DNA from: Granulicella sp. L56 | GTDB taxonomy: Bacteria > Acidobacteriota > Terriglobia > Terriglobales > Acidobacteriaceae | DNA length: 64,000 bases | Assembly (NCBI RefSeq): GCF_009765835.1 | Contig: NZ_LMUS01000006.1 | Coordinates: 434,001-498,000 of the forward strand | Direction of reading: 5' to 3' | In this document: positions 25,526 to 34,438 of the stretch, piece by piece | How the letters are laid out: each line of letters begins with the position of its first letter | How positions within the stretch are numbered: position 1 is the first letter of the stretch | Position numbers and translations under genes: made by a program | The notes under the pieces: model-generated | What the model was told of the DNA's origin: nothing | Databases searched by the model: none | Seen by the model: only the letters and a program-made list of their open reading frames with translations

Positions 25526-26149
25526 ATGGCCAAACGGTACATCCTAGCCGCCGCCCGCCTCTTCTTCGGCCTCCTCACCCTGGCCGCGATCATCACATCC
25601 TTCATCGACTCCGTCATCCAGAGCAGCAATAGCGCAACCAACTTCTTCAGCTTTTTCACCATCCTCACCAATCTCTTCGTCGCCATCGTCCTCATCGTCA
25701 GCGCAGCCAATCTCATCCGCCACCGCGACCCCACCGAAGCCGACGACATCCTTCGCGGCAGCGCAACCGTCTCCATCGCCATCGTCGGGCTCGTCTTCGG
25801 CCTTCTCCTCAGCCACCTCGACAGCGGACTGATCCCCTGGACCAACTTCGTCCTCCACTCCCTCATGCCCGTCGTCATGGTGCTCGACTGGCTCATCCAG
25901 CCGCCAAAAGCGAAGCTCGTCCCCAGACACATCTGGTTCTGGGTCGTCTACCCCATCGCCTATCTTGCCTACTCGCTCATCCGCGGAGCCTTCACAAACT
26001 GGTATCCCTACTGGTTCATCGACCCCAACAAATCCCCCGGCGGCTGGACCGGCGTCGCCGTCCACAGCGCCGCCATCACCATCGGCTTCCTCGCCGTCAG
26101 CTTCCTACTGCTCTGGCTCGGCAACAAGTTCAAGCGCAACGTCATCTAA
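25526..26149 (+). CDS. Pr6Pr-family membrane protein
   Basis: This 207-residue integral membrane protein has six predicted helices, among them LFFGLLTLAAIITSFID, FFTILTNLFVAIVLIVSAAN, VSIAIVGLVFGLLLS and the final AITIGFLAVSFLLLWLG. The pattern FFSFFTILTN with a later HSLMPVVMVLDWL is typical of the Pr6Pr/FAR-17a/AIG1 group, a family of unknown or lipid-hydrolase-related function in eukaryotic homologues. No signal peptide or soluble domain is present. It follows the RAYT region after 60 bp and ends at a strong intrinsic terminator shared with the convergent glycine-rich gene. Confidence 0.8.
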   Translation: MAKRYILAAARLFFGLLTLAAIITSFIDSVIQSSNSATNFFSFFTILTNLFVAIVLIVSAANLIRHRDPTEADDILRGSATVSIAIVGLVFGLLLSHLDSGLIPWTNFVLHSLMPVVMVLDWLIQPPKAKLVPRHIWFWVVYPIAYLAYSLIRGAFTNWYPYWFIDPNKSPGGWTGVAVHSAAITIGFLAVSFLLLWLGNKFKRNVI

Positions 26150-26173
26150 AGCCACCGGCCTTAAAAACAAAAC

Positions 26174-26197
26174 GCCCACCTCATCGCTGAGGTGGGC
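26174..26197. terminator. Intrinsic terminator between two convergent genes
   Basis: A perfect 10-bp stem GCCCACCTCA/TGAGGTGGGC with loop TCGC is followed by CTTTT on the plus strand and preceded by AAAACG, giving a T run on the minus strand as well. It can serve both the Pr6Pr-type gene (plus) and the glycine-rich gene (minus). Confidence 0.9.
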
Positions 26198-26228
26198 CTT
26201 TTGCCCTACCGTAAATCAATCGGCAGAA

Positions 26229-26741
26229 TTACCGGTGTCCGCCGCCACCATGACCGCCACCGCCACCGTGACCGCCGCCACCGTGGAAGCCTCCGCCTCC
26301 GCCACCGTGGAAACCACCACCGCCGTACCCGCCTCGTCCACCACCAGCGTAGCCGCCGCGATATCCTCCGCCGTAGCCGCCGCGTCCATAGCCTCCACGG
26401 CCATAGGCATATCCACGACCGTAGCCATAGCCGCGTCCATATCCATAACCACGGCCATAAACGCCGCGGTAGCCATAACCGTAGCCACGGCCATAGTAGC
26501 CGCGATACCAGGGGCCGGCACCGATAAAGATTCCACCGTTAAACCACGCCGGGCCATAGTATCCGTAAGGAGCACACGCATACGGAGCATAGTTGTAATA
26601 CCCGTAAGAACACGATGGAGGACCGTAGCCGTAACCGTCCCCATAGGGAGCTACGCCGATACCAGCCGAGACCTGGGCGTGCGAGTACGCTACCGGGATA
26701 AAGAAGATCGAAAGCAAAGCAACATATCTTAGAAATTTCAC
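26229..26741 (-). CDS. Secreted glycine/tyrosine-rich protein
   Basis: The start is a GTG at 26741 with AGGAGG 5 nt upstream; a longer ATG-initiated frame further upstream has no such site. The 170-residue product starts with a signal peptide (VKFLRYVALLSIFFIPVAYS, cleavage after SHA). Then comes a low-complexity mature part: first tyrosine/glycine/proline (GYYNYAPYACAPYG), then repeated GYGRG units (about residues 80-130), and finally glycine with histidine (GGGGFHGGGG). Such proteins may coat the surface or form amyloid-like or gel-like material, possibly binding metals through the terminal His/Gly tract; no function is established here. The DNA is internally repetitive but is not a CRISPR. 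Confidence 0.8.
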   Translation of the reverse strand: MKFLRYVALLSIFFIPVAYSHAQVSAGIGVAPYGDGYGYGPPSCSYGYYNYAPYACAPYGYYGPAWFNGGIFIGAGPWYRGYYGRGYGYGYRGVYGRGYGYGRGYGYGRGYAYGRGGYGRGGYGGGYRGGYAGGGRGGYGGGGFHGGGGGGFHGGGGHGGGGGHGGGGHR

Positions 26742-26923
26742 AACTGCCTCCTGTCCAGAATCCGAACTTCGTCGGTCTTCATGGCGACCCATGCACTTTG
26801 CTTGGGGCTATCAGGTAAAACCCAAATCGACCCCAAAGTTGCGGCACCCTCGGATTCAACTCATCCCCATTCAGCCAGAAAAGCTTGACACCGCTGATAA
26901 ACTGGAGACAGAAAACAAGCTCA

Positions 26924-26950
26924 AAAAGCCCGGCAAGCAGCCGGGCTTTT
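26924..26950. terminator. Orphan intrinsic terminator in the 26742-27094 gap
   Basis: The stem AAAAGCCCGGC (26924-26934) / GCCGGGCTTTT (26940-26950), loop AAGCA, is a bidirectional terminator. It lies in the 353-bp gap between two divergent genes, so neither annotated gene runs into it from either side. Further possible stems (AAAGTCT/AGACTTT at 26982-27004, GTCTG/CAGAC at 26954-26979) sit just beside it. This may mark an unannotated small RNA, most simply on the minus strand. A short frame crossing the terminator (26791-27006) was not accepted as a gene. Confidence 0.8.
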
Positions 26951-27094
26951 ATCGTCTGAAGTCATACCGAAGTCCAGACTTAAAGTCTCTACTTCGAAGA
27001 CTTTAGTGCTTAAGTACAGGGGGGAGGGGGTACCTCCTGCCAGCAAGCAAAAGGAACGATCAGTCGGTATAGCAAAGAGAAAGAGGCGACCAAA

Positions 27095-27481
27095 ATGGCG
27101 GACGAAAAAATCACAGAAGACGAAATCTCAAACCTGGTAGACCGCTTCTACGCCAAGGTTCAACTCGACCCCGAGATCGGCCCTATCTTCAATGAGAAGG
27201 TCGAGGACTGGCCCACACACCTCGCCCTGCTCAAAAACTTCTGGTCCACCGTCATGCTCACCACCGGTCGCTACAAAGGCGACCCCATGATGACCCACCT
27301 CCAGCTTCCGCTCGAGCCCAGCCACTTCAACCGTTGGCTCGAACTCTTCGCCGAAACCGCGAAAGAGGTCATGGCTCCAGCTCATGCCGCCATCATCATC
27401 GCCAAGTCTGAGCGCATCGCAGGCAACTTCAAGGCGGGCATCGCCTACCAGCGAGGCAGCTTCGCGCAGCCTAATTTGTAA
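27095..27481 (+). CDS. Group III truncated haemoglobin
   Basis: A 128-residue haem protein of the truncated globin class III. Visible marks: the Phe18-Tyr19 pair in VDRFYAKVQLDP (B helix) and the proximal histidine His77 in PLEPSHFNRWL, with the following WLELFAETAKEVM F/G helices. Class III globins are generally involved in NO or peroxide handling or oxygen sensing; the role here is inferred from family. The ATG has purine-rich sequence (GAAAGAGG) about 8-12 nt upstream. It stands alone, followed 75 bp later by the DUF3309 micro-gene. Confidence 0.93.
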   Translation: MADEKITEDEISNLVDRFYAKVQLDPEIGPIFNEKVEDWPTHLALLKNFWSTVMLTTGRYKGDPMMTHLQLPLEPSHFNRWLELFAETAKEVMAPAHAAIIIAKSERIAGNFKAGIAYQRGSFAQPNL

Positions 27482-27556
27482 TTGTTCGTTGCACATATCG
27501 GAGAACCTGCATCTCACTCTTCAGCGAGCGAACCTTCGCCGCCACGGAGATACGAA

Positions 27557-27700
27557 ATGCTTATTCTTCTCATTATTCTGATTCTGGTGTTCGGTTTTGG
27601 AGGCTATCGCCTGGGTCCGGGACTCGGTTACTACGGCGGTGGCGGCCTCAGTCTCATCCTCCTCATCGTCCTCATTCTGCTTTTGCTCAGGGTTATTTAG
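27557..27700 (+). CDS. DUF3309-type micro membrane protein (47 aa)
   Basis: The ATG at 27557 has GGAG 7 nt upstream and encodes 47 residues: an N-terminal hydrophobic helix (MLILLIILILVFGFGG), a glycine/tyrosine-rich loop (LGPGLGYYGGGG) and a second hydrophobic helix ending LLLLRVI. This two-helix hairpin is the DUF3309 pattern, common in environmental Gram-negative bacteria. Function unknown. A 203-bp gap without a recognised gene (27701-27903) follows it. Confidence 0.8.
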   Translation: MLILLIILILVFGFGGYRLGPGLGYYGGGGLSLILLIVLILLLLRVI

Positions 27701-27903
27701 CCCTTCTGGCCCATTTCTTCAACTGCTTCCGAACTCCGAAGAATGGGCTTGCATCTTCCAGTAGAGAACCGCTCGCTTCCCAATCCGTGTGAGCCAACTC
27801 CTGATATCGGCATTCCCTTGAACTCATCACCGTTCAATAAACTTGCTCGAATTAGACAACTGCAGCCTTGTCGAGCCATCGCATGCAGGGATACACTCCC
27901 TCC

Positions 27904-28698
27904 ATGCGACGCACGGCCCTTAGACTTCTTGCACTCTGCTTGCTTCTTCCTCTCGCCGCTCAAGCCCAGGACTGGGCGAAGGCGCGCCTCGATAAATCTC
28001 CACGCCACCATGAATATATCTCGCTCAAGCATGGTGACCACACGGTGCAGGCCTTTGTTGTCTACCCTGAGGTCAGCCACAAGGCTCCTGTAGTCATCCT
28101 TATCCACGAGATATTCGGCCTGACAAACTGGGCCAAGGAGATGGCCGATGAGATTGCAGCCGAGGGCTACATCGTTATCGCGCCCGACCTGCTTTCGGGA
28201 CATGGACCGCATGGCGGCGGCTTCAGCGAGTTCGCAAGCCAGGACGATGCCGTCAAAGCGGTCTCCAGCCTGAACCCTGATGATGTCAACGCAGACCTCG
28301 ACGCCGCAGCGGACTATGCGAAGAAGATTCCCTCGGCCAATGGCAAGCTGGCCGTGACAGGCTTCTGCTGGGGCGGCGGAAAGTCCTTTGCCTTCGCCAC
28401 GCATCGCCATGATTTGTCGGCAGCGTTTGTTTTCTACGGCGCGCCACCATCCGATTTCACCACGATCACCGCGCCTGTCTATGGCTTCTATGCCGGCAAC
28501 GATGCTCGCATCAGCTCCACGGTTCCAGCTACCACCGAAGCGATGAAGACAGCTAACAAAAAGTACGAGCCGGTGATCTACGATGGCGCGGGCCATGGAT
28601 TTATGCGGGCAGGCGAAGCTCCTGATCCGACTCCAGCGAATAAAAAGGCCCGGGAAGATGGGTTCGATCGCTTGATCAAGCTGCTCGGTACGATGTGA
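27904..28698 (+). CDS. Secreted dienelactone hydrolase family protein
   Basis: This alpha/beta hydrolase of 264 residues is preceded by a signal peptide (LRLLALCLLLPLAAQAQ), so it acts outside the cytoplasm. The dienelactone hydrolase triad is readable: Cys155 in VTGFCWGGGK (nucleophile elbow), Asp200 in YAGNDARI and His231 in GAGHGF, plus Glu69 in LIHEIFG, which tunes the cysteine in dienelactone hydrolases. The start is the ATG at 27904 (MRRTALRL); upstream in-frame ATGs would only lengthen the n-region. Natural substrates are unknown; family members act on dienelactones and various esters. It is followed after 31 bp by a peroxiredoxin-like gene on the same strand. Confidence 0.9.
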   Translation: MRRTALRLLALCLLLPLAAQAQDWAKARLDKSPRHHEYISLKHGDHTVQAFVVYPEVSHKAPVVILIHEIFGLTNWAKEMADEIAAEGYIVIAPDLLSGHGPHGGGFSEFASQDDAVKAVSSLNPDDVNADLDAAADYAKKIPSANGKLAVTGFCWGGGKSFAFATHRHDLSAAFVFYGAPPSDFTTITAPVYGFYAGNDARISSTVPATTEAMKTANKKYEPVIYDGAGHGFMRAGEAPDPTPANKKAREDGFDRLIKLLGTM

Positions 28699-28729
28699 CG
28701 CAGCAGCTTGGCGGCTGCGATAATGACGT

Positions 28730-29398
28730 GTGGCCGCCTCTCTTCAAGACCAACTCGATCGCATCACGCAAAACACTCGCAAGCTCGTGCAGGCCGACCG
28801 TCTCGCTATTTCTGAACAGGCCACCGCTGAGCTGCTGAATACAGGGATTGAGCGACGCATTCTTCCCGTGGGAAGCGTTGCCCCGAGCTTCTCTCTACAG
28901 GACACACGCAGCGGAAAGCCGATACAGTCTGCCGACCTGTTGGCCCTTGGGCCGTTGGTCGTCAAGTTTTTTCGTGGACGGTGGTGTCCTTATTGCGTCA
29001 CCGAACTGGAGACCTGGCGTGAGCTTTATCCACAGCTCCGCGAACGCGGCGCACTCTTCGTCGCCATCTCGCCACAGACTCCGCGGCAGAATGACTTCAT
29101 GATTCAGCAGCACGCTCTGCCCTTCCCGCTGCTTGCCGATCCCGGCGCAGAGGTAGCAGAAAAATTTGGTATCGCCTACGCCATCCCTGAGCAGCATCGG
29201 CGCTACTACCAGAGCATCCTTATCAATATTCCTTTCAACAATGCAGGTTTGAGTTATCACAACGCTACGGAAGCGAGCTGGCGGCTTCCGTTGCCTGCGC
29301 TCTTCGTGATCCGGCAGGATGGAACCATCGCCTTCAGCGAAGCCCATGCCGACTTTCGCGTTCGTCCTGAGCCTGCGGATGTGCTGGCCGCGCTTTAG
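28730..29398 (+). CDS. Peroxiredoxin-like AhpC/TSA family protein
   Basis: A 222-residue thioredoxin-fold protein starting at a GTG at 28730. The redox centre is RWCPYCVTELETW (Cys86 and Cys89), a CxxC spacing rather than the single peroxidatic cysteine of AhpC, as in the AhpC/TSA-like group with a long N-terminal helical segment (residues 1-45). The remainder is a normal peroxiredoxin fold (FVAISPQTPRQNDF, PLLADPGAEVAEKFGIAY, ALFVIRQDGTIAFSEAH). It is likely a thiol peroxidase or disulfide reductase in the cytoplasm, since no signal peptide is seen. It is convergent with pgi. Confidence 0.88.
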   Translation: MAASLQDQLDRITQNTRKLVQADRLAISEQATAELLNTGIERRILPVGSVAPSFSLQDTRSGKPIQSADLLALGPLVVKFFRGRWCPYCVTELETWRELYPQLRERGALFVAISPQTPRQNDFMIQQHALPFPLLADPGAEVAEKFGIAYAIPEQHRRYYQSILINIPFNNAGLSYHNATEASWRLPLPALFVIRQDGTIAFSEAHADFRVRPEPADVLAAL

Positions 29399-29463
29399 TC
29401 TTCGCTCAAACAATGATGCCCGCCCCGAAGGACGAGCATCACTCTACGATTTAACAGACGAAG

Positions 29464-31095
29464 CTACTTATTCTTGCGGTATCGCCGGATCAGGCTTGTG
29501 GTCGAAGTATCGTGCGCCAGTTTCGGCTCGGTCTCGCTCTCCAATTCGCCGATGATCTTCTGCGCCAGTACCTTGCCCAGTTCGACTCCCCATTGATCGA
29601 AGGAGTCGATGTTCCAGATGGCGCCTTGCGTGAAGACAGCGTGCTCGTAGAGTGCTACCAGTTTGCCCAGCACCTCGGGTGTCAGATGGTCGGCGAGGAT
29701 CGTGTTGGAGGGACGGTTGCCCTCGAAGACGCGGTGCGGCACCAGCCAGTCGGGTGTGCCCTCTGCCTTGACCTGCTCGGCGGTCTTGCCAAAGGCGAGC
29801 GCCTCGGCCTGCGCGAAGACGTTGGCCATGAGTATGTCATGGTGCTGGCCCAGCGGGTTCAGCGTCTTGTAGAAGCCGATGAAGTCGCAGGGGATGAGCC
29901 GCGTGCCCTGATGGATAAGCTGGTAGAACGAGTGCTGTCCGTTGGTGCCGGGCTCTCCCCAGTAGATCGGGCCGGTCAGGGTGTCGACCTGCTTTCCTTC
30001 GAGTGTGACGTGCTTGCCGTTCGACTCCATTGTCAACTGCTGGAGATAGGCCGGGAAACGCTTCAGATATTGCTCGTAAGGAAGAATCGCCACGGTCTGC
30101 GCGTCGAAGAAGTCGGTGTACCAGACGGTCAGCAAACCCAGCAGAACGGGAAGATTTTTCTCGAACGGCGTGGTGCGGAAGTGCACGTCCATCTCGTGAA
30201 ATCCAGCGAGCATGGCGCGAAAGTTGTCCGGCCCGATGGCGAGCATCGTTGACAACCCGATGGCCGAGTCCATCGAGTAGCGCCCTCCGACCCAGTCCCA
30301 GAAACCGAACATGTTCGCGGTATCGATGCCAAACTTCGCTACCTCTTTGGCGTTGGTCGAGATAGCTACGAAGTGTTTGGCCACAGCCTTCTCGTCGCCG
30401 AGCTTTGCCAGCGCCCAATCGCGCGCGGTGTGGGCGTTGGTCATAGTTTCGAGCGTGGTGAAGGTCTTGGAGGCAACCAGGAACAGCGTCTCTTCCGCGT
30501 CGAGGTCTTCGACGGCTTCGGCAAAATCGGTGCCATCGACGTTGGAGACAAAGCGGAAGGTGAGATCGCGCTGGCTGTAGTACTTCAGCGCCTCGTATGC
30601 CATGACCGGGCCGAGGTCCGAACCGCCGATGCCGATGTTGACGACATTGCGAATCTTTTTGCCGGTGTGCCCCTTCCACTCGCCACTGCGGACGCGATCG
30701 GCGAAGGCAGACATTTTGTCCAGCACGTCGTGCACGGCGGGAACGACATCTTCGCCGTCGAGAACGATGGACTCACCCTTCGGCGCGCGCAGGGCGACAT
30801 GCAGAACGGCGCGGTTCTCCGTGATGTTAATCTTGTCGCCGCGGAACATCGCCTCGATCTTCTCGCGCAGCCCCGACTCCTCAGCCAGTTGGAGCAACAG
30901 CTTCAGGGTCTCGTCGGTGATGCGGTTCTTCGAGTAGTCAAGAAATATGCCACCTGTCTCCGCGGTAAACCGCTCTCCGCGCGCGGGGTCCTCGGCAAAC
31001 AACTCACGCAGATGCTTGCCGCCAATCTGCTGAAAATGGGTTTGAAGAGCCTTCCATGCCTTCCGTTCGCCGAGAGGTGCGAGTTGTGTTGCCAT
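29464..31095 (-). CDS. pgi: Glucose-6-phosphate isomerase
   Basis: This enzyme interconverts glucose 6-phosphate and fructose 6-phosphate. Strong family segments are present: [18 protein letters not shown], the signature [28 protein letters not shown], and [19 protein letters not shown] start at the ATG at 31095 ([14 protein letters not shown]), with AGGAG about 11 nt upstream, giving 543 residues, close to the 549 of E. coli Pgi; an in-frame ATG at 31125 is possible, while the long further extension is not. The gene is divergent from the IclR regulator and convergent with the peroxiredoxin-like gene, and no operon partner is evident. Confidence 0.95.
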   Translation of the reverse strand: MATQLAPLGERKAWKALQTHFQQIGGKHLRELFAEDPARGERFTAETGGIFLDYSKNRITDETLKLLLQLAEESGLREKIEAMFRGDKINITENRAVLHVALRAPKGESIVLDGEDVVPAVHDVLDKMSAFADRVRSGEWKGHTGKKIRNVVNIGIGGSDLGPVMAYEALKYYSQRDLTFRFVSNVDGTDFAEAVEDLDAEETLFLVASKTFTTLETMTNAHTARDWALAKLGDEKAVAKHFVAISTNAKEVAKFGIDTANMFGFWDWVGGRYSMDSAIGLSTMLAIGPDNFRAMLAGFHEMDVHFRTTPFEKNLPVLLGLLTVWYTDFFDAQTVAILPYEQYLKRFPAYLQQLTMESNGKHVTLEGKQVDTLTGPIYWGEPGTNGQHSFYQLIHQGTRLIPCDFIGFYKTLNPLGQHHDILMANVFAQAEALAFGKTAEQVKAEGTPDWLVPHRVFEGNRPSNTILADHLTPEVLGKLVALYEHAVFTQGAIWNIDSFDQWGVELGKVLAQKIIGELESETEPKLAHDTSTTSLIRRYRKNK

Positions 31096-31298
31096 ACGCT
31101 TTGCTTCTCCTTTGTTGGTGCTCATCCGTAGTGACTGCCTATAGTTTAGAGCCGAAGGTTGAATGCGTGTTGAAAGGGCGCCCCGGCGGGAGGGAGACAG
31201 TTGTATCTTGCAACAATCTCTACGTGCGTTTATCGTATATCTAGTCCGGCTATCGCCCTTGGATTTTTCCCGCGATCGTCCGGCATGGAAGGATTGCA

Positions 31299-32162
31299 AT
31301 GAGTCTCGCTCCCAGCCGCCCTGTCCCATCCATCGCATCGCCTGCGACCGCTCCTCTACCTGACACGCCGAAAGCTACACCCGCCGCATCCCTTGACATC
31401 TATACCGGTGACCCCAATTTCATGACGTCGCTGGCGCGTGGGCTGATCGTGATCCAGGCATTCACGCAGCAGTCGCCGCAGATGACGATCTCTCAGCTCA
31501 GCATTAAGACCGGCCTCTCGCGTGCCGCGGTACGGAGGTGCCTCTATACGCTGACCAAGCTGGGTTTCGCGGGTGCCGAAGATGGATCGCGCTACTCGCT
31601 GCGCCCACGGATGCTGACGCTCTCGCACACCTATACGGCCTCCAATACGCTATCGAGCGCAGCGCAGCCTATTCTTGAGCGGATGTCGGCTGCGTTGCGC
31701 GAATCTTTCTCGGTGGCAACGCTCGATGGGGAAGACATTGTTTACATTGCGAGGACGAGCGTTAGTCGGGTAATGTCGGTGGACCTGCATATAGGCAGCC
31801 GCTTGCCAGCGTATTGCACCAGCATGGGGCGAATACTGCTGGCCTATCTGCCTTCAGAGCAGCTTGAGAGCTACTTGGCCAAGGTGGAGCTGATTCCGTA
31901 TACGACGCGAACGGTAAACACAATCGAAAAGCTGCGGCTACACCTGCGTAACATTCGGCGGAATGGCTATTCCATTTGCGATCAGGAGTATGAGGTTGGG
32001 CTGCGATCGCTGGCGGTGCCAGTGTTCTCTCCTTCGGGGCGAGCAGTGGCGACGATCAACCTGAGCGGGAATGCGCAACGGATGTCGGTTATGGATATGC
32101 AGACGCGATACCTGCCTCATCTGCGAAATGCGGCCAGTGAGCTGAGCGTTTTCCTGCGTTGA
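31299..32162 (+). CDS. IclR-family transcriptional regulator (PcaR/PobR-like)
   Basis: A 287-residue regulator with an N-terminal winged helix-turn-helix (about residues 42-95: [20 protein letters not shown], then [19 protein letters not shown]) and a C-terminal IclR effector domain ([56 protein letters not shown]). The [12 protein letters not shown] recognition helix and CTSMGR motif are typical of the PcaR/PobR/CatR group that controls aromatic-acid catabolism, but no aromatic genes lie alongside, so the target is unknown. The ATG has GGA 6 nt upstream. It is convergent with manA, with a 22-bp gap. Confidence 0.9.
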   Translation: MSLAPSRPVPSIASPATAPLPDTPKATPAASLDIYTGDPNFMTSLARGLIVIQAFTQQSPQMTISQLSIKTGLSRAAVRRCLYTLTKLGFAGAEDGSRYSLRPRMLTLSHTYTASNTLSSAAQPILERMSAALRESFSVATLDGEDIVYIARTSVSRVMSVDLHIGSRLPAYCTSMGRILLAYLPSEQLESYLAKVELIPYTTRTVNTIEKLRLHLRNIRRNGYSICDQEYEVGLRSLAVPVFSPSGRAVATINLSGNAQRMSVMDMQTRYLPHLRNAASELSVFLR

Positions 32163-32184
32163 TGTTGCGCGAATCAGTCTTGGA

Positions 32185-33105
32185 TCAGATTGCCGGGGCC
32201 ATGCAGCGGACAAAAGAGAGTGCCGCCGGCGCGTCGATGACGATATCTCCCGTCCCCTGTGGAAGCACGACCGCCTGACCGGGCTTAAGGCCGGTTGAGC
32301 CCTGGGCGCTCTTCACCGTGCCCCAGCCAGACAGACTCACCAGGCAGGCAGGACCCGTGGCTGGGATTTTGATCTCTCCAAAGGGAACATCGAAGCGGTC
32401 TACCGTGAAGTACTCCTGTTCAATCAGGCGAACGAAGCCGTCCATCAGGCGCGGCTCGACTTTGCCTGCTCTGCTCTTTGCCTTGATCACGGCGATTCCC
32501 TGCTTCAGATGCAGTTCGCGCGAGCGTCCGTAGTCGTAGAGGCGATAGGTGATATCGCTGGTCTGCTGGGTTTCGAGCAAGACGACGCCAGGCCCGATGG
32601 CGTGGACGGTTCCGGCATCGACGAAGATCATATCTCCCACTGAAACAGGAACCTGTTGCAACAGGTCTTCCATAGTTCCATTGGCTATGGAAGCAGCTAC
32701 CTCTGGCGCGCCCGCTCCTGGCTTGAGACCGAGAGAGACGGCGGCGCCGGGAGCGGCTTCAAGGACGTACCAGCACTCGGTCTTGCCGCGGGTCTCCCCT
32801 GCGGCCTGGGCCTGGGCGTCGTCGGGATGCACCTGGACGGAGAGCTTGTCGTTGGGGAAGAGAATTTTAACCAGTAGGGGAAACTCGCCGCCAATCTTGC
32901 CGGACATCCCCGCGAAGGTCTTTCCGGCAAAAGAGCCGGTCTCGACGATACATGCCGGGCCGGTGAGCCATGCCTCTCCGACGAGTTCGTTCGTACCGGT
33001 CGATTCATACCATGGACGGAGGTCGCTCTTGCCCCATACACGCTCACTGAACCATGGCTTCAGACGGAAGGGAGCGGGTGAGTTTGCACTGTGCGAGTTG
33101 GGCAT
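32185..33105 (-). CDS. manA: Mannose-6-phosphate isomerase, class I (short type)
   Basis: A 306-residue zinc enzyme that interconverts mannose 6-phosphate and fructose 6-phosphate. The cupin fold metal ligands are visible: VQVHPDDAQAQ, GKTECWYVL and GTVHAIGPGVVLLETQQTSD ending in YRLYDYGR, the class I (Bacillus/Schizosaccharomyces-like short) arrangement. A supply of mannose 6-phosphate for exopolysaccharide or GDP-mannose synthesis is the likely use. The ATG of MPNSHSANSPAPFRLKP is followed directly by the expected LKPWFSERVWG opening. It is divergent from the desaturase gene, with the paired direct repeats in the gap. Confidence 0.93.
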   Translation of the reverse strand: MPNSHSANSPAPFRLKPWFSERVWGKSDLRPWYESTGTNELVGEAWLTGPACIVETGSFAGKTFAGMSGKIGGEFPLLVKILFPNDKLSVQVHPDDAQAQAAGETRGKTECWYVLEAAPGAAVSLGLKPGAGAPEVAASIANGTMEDLLQQVPVSVGDMIFVDAGTVHAIGPGVVLLETQQTSDITYRLYDYGRSRELHLKQGIAVIKAKSRAGKVEPRLMDGFVRLIEQEYFTVDRFDVPFGEIKIPATGPACLVSLSGWGTVKSAQGSTGLKPGQAVVLPQGTGDIVIDAPAALSFVRCMAPAI

Positions 33106-33265
33106 TGAGAGGAATTTCTCCTGAGGGTATGTTCTCGGGTCAGTTTACTCGCGTGGGTGCATTCTTTTCTGCGGCCTTCGCTTTGGCGCCTGACAGGGAA
33201 ACAATAGCGCAAAGGAGGAGCTGGGCAGAAGTTGGATTCATCGTCGTCATCATCCTATTTCGAGC

Positions 33266-33327
33266 GGCATTACAAAAGTCTTACAAAGTACACCGGTGGA
33301 ATGCGGGGGCATTACAAAAGTCTTACA
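33266..33327 (+). repeat. Two 20-bp direct repeats exactly 42 bp apart upstream of the desaturase
   Basis: GGCATTACAAAAGTCTTACA occurs at 33266-33285 and again, without mismatch, at 33308-33327. The distance of 42 bp equals about four helical turns, so two proteins bound here would face the same side of the DNA. The second copy ends 58 bp before the desaturase start codon. They are the only strong signals in the 280-bp divergent gap 33106-33385 and look like operator sites. Confidence 0.75.
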
Positions 33328-33385
33328 CCCACATTCTTCCAGGACTGATAGCGTTGAAATCAGCAGTAAAAAGGACAGTTCACAT

Positions 33386-34378
33386 ATGAGCCCAACGCTT
33401 ACTACTCCCGAAGAAACGACGACGACCAAGGCCGCCGCCTCTACCCGCGCTATTCCTGTTGTCGCCGAAGTCCGGCAGAAGGTGAAGCAAGACCTTCGCA
33501 TGGGCCGCGAGTATCAGCAGGGCCGCATCAACTGGATCACCACCATCGCCATGGGGCTGTTCCATGTGGGCGCTATCGCCGCACTTTTCTTCTTTAGCTG
33601 GAAGAACCTTGCAGCGTTCGTCATCATGTACTTCTTCGCCATCAACGTCGGCATCGGCATGGCCTATCATCGTCTGCTGACGCACCGCGGCTACAAGACG
33701 CCAAGATGGGTTGAATATTTCCTGACCATGTGCGGAACACTCGCGCTCGAGGGAGGACCGATCTTCTGGGTAGCGACACACCGTGTTCATCATCAATACT
33801 CCGACGACGAGGGCGATCCGCACACGCCGCACGACGGCACTTGGTGGGCACACGCTGGCTGGATTCTCTCCGGCCGCGCCATGCACTCCGAAACTGCTCT
33901 GCTTGGCCGCTACGTCCCTGACCTTACCCGCGACCCCGTGCATGTCTGGCTGAGCAAATATCATTGGGTTCCGCTGACTCTCTCCGGTCTGCTTCAAGTT
34001 GCTATCGGCGCCGCGCTTGCCGGTCCTGACCACCGCGTCGTCGGCGCGGTCGGTATGGTTCTGTGGGGAACTTTCCTCCGCGTCACCGTTGGCCTTCATG
34101 CGACGTGGCTGGTGAACTCGGCTACGCACCTGTGGGGCAAGCGGCGCTTCGAGACCAAGGATGACTCGCGCAACAACTGGTGGGTCGCGATTCTTACCGG
34201 CGGCGAAGGCTGGCACAACAACCATCACGCCCACCCAGTCAGCGCCCGTCACGGCCTTGCATGGTATGAGTTCGACATCAACTACTACGGCATCTGGCTG
34301 CTTTCGAAGATCGGCTTGGCACAGAAGGTACAGATCGCCAAGTTCGATCCGGAGAACCCAAAGCCTGCGGGTGTCTAA
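33386..34378 (+). CDS. Membrane fatty-acid/acyl-CoA desaturase
   Basis: A 330-residue integral membrane di-iron desaturase. All three histidine clusters are intact: HRLLTHRG, HRVHHQYSD and HNNHHAHP, together with the flanking hydrophobic pairs (ITTIAMGLFHVGAIAALFFF, AAFVIMYFFAINVGIGMAY). It therefore probably inserts a cis double bond (delta-9 type) into membrane fatty acyl chains, an adaptation of membrane fluidity. I use the ATG at 33386 with AAAGGA about 9 nt upstream; the longer frame begins in the direct-repeat region. The repeats 58 bp upstream suggest regulation, for example by temperature or lipid state. A UUCG terminator follows. Confidence 0.92.
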   Translation: MSPTLTTPEETTTTKAAASTRAIPVVAEVRQKVKQDLRMGREYQQGRINWITTIAMGLFHVGAIAALFFFSWKNLAAFVIMYFFAINVGIGMAYHRLLTHRGYKTPRWVEYFLTMCGTLALEGGPIFWVATHRVHHQYSDDEGDPHTPHDGTWWAHAGWILSGRAMHSETALLGRYVPDLTRDPVHVWLSKYHWVPLTLSGLLQVAIGAALAGPDHRVVGAVGMVLWGTFLRVTVGLHATWLVNSATHLWGKRRFETKDDSRNNWWVAILTGGEGWHNNHHAHPVSARHGLAWYEFDINYYGIWLLSKIGLAQKVQIAKFDPENPKPAGV

Positions 34379-34401
34379 AATCCGACAGCACATTTGAAGT
34401 G

Positions 34402-34429
34402 AAGGTGCGGAACTTCGGTTCTGCGCCTT
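34402..34429 (+). terminator. Intrinsic terminator with UUCG tetraloop
   Basis: The stem AAGGTGCGGAAC / GTTCTGCGCCTT (12 bp with two G-U wobbles) is closed by loop TTCG and followed by TGCTTTTT. It stands 23 bp after the desaturase stop and just before the sensor kinase gene. Confidence 0.88.
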
Positions 34430-34438
34430 TGCTTTTTA

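Noticed and set aside
26240..26510. Repetitive CCATAGCC/CGGCC-like DNA considered as a tandem repeat or CRISPR
   Set aside because: It encodes the GYGRG units of the glycine/tyrosine-rich protein; spacing is codon-based.
26791..27006. 71-codon frame on the plus strand in the 26742-27094 gap
   Set aside because: It runs across an intrinsic terminator and has no Shine-Dalgarno; the product shows no fold or family.
27016..27036. G-rich run (GGGGGGAGGGGG) considered as a G-quadruplex or regulator site
   Set aside because: Only two G runs are present, which is not enough for a standard intramolecular quadruplex; probably part of a gap with no signal.
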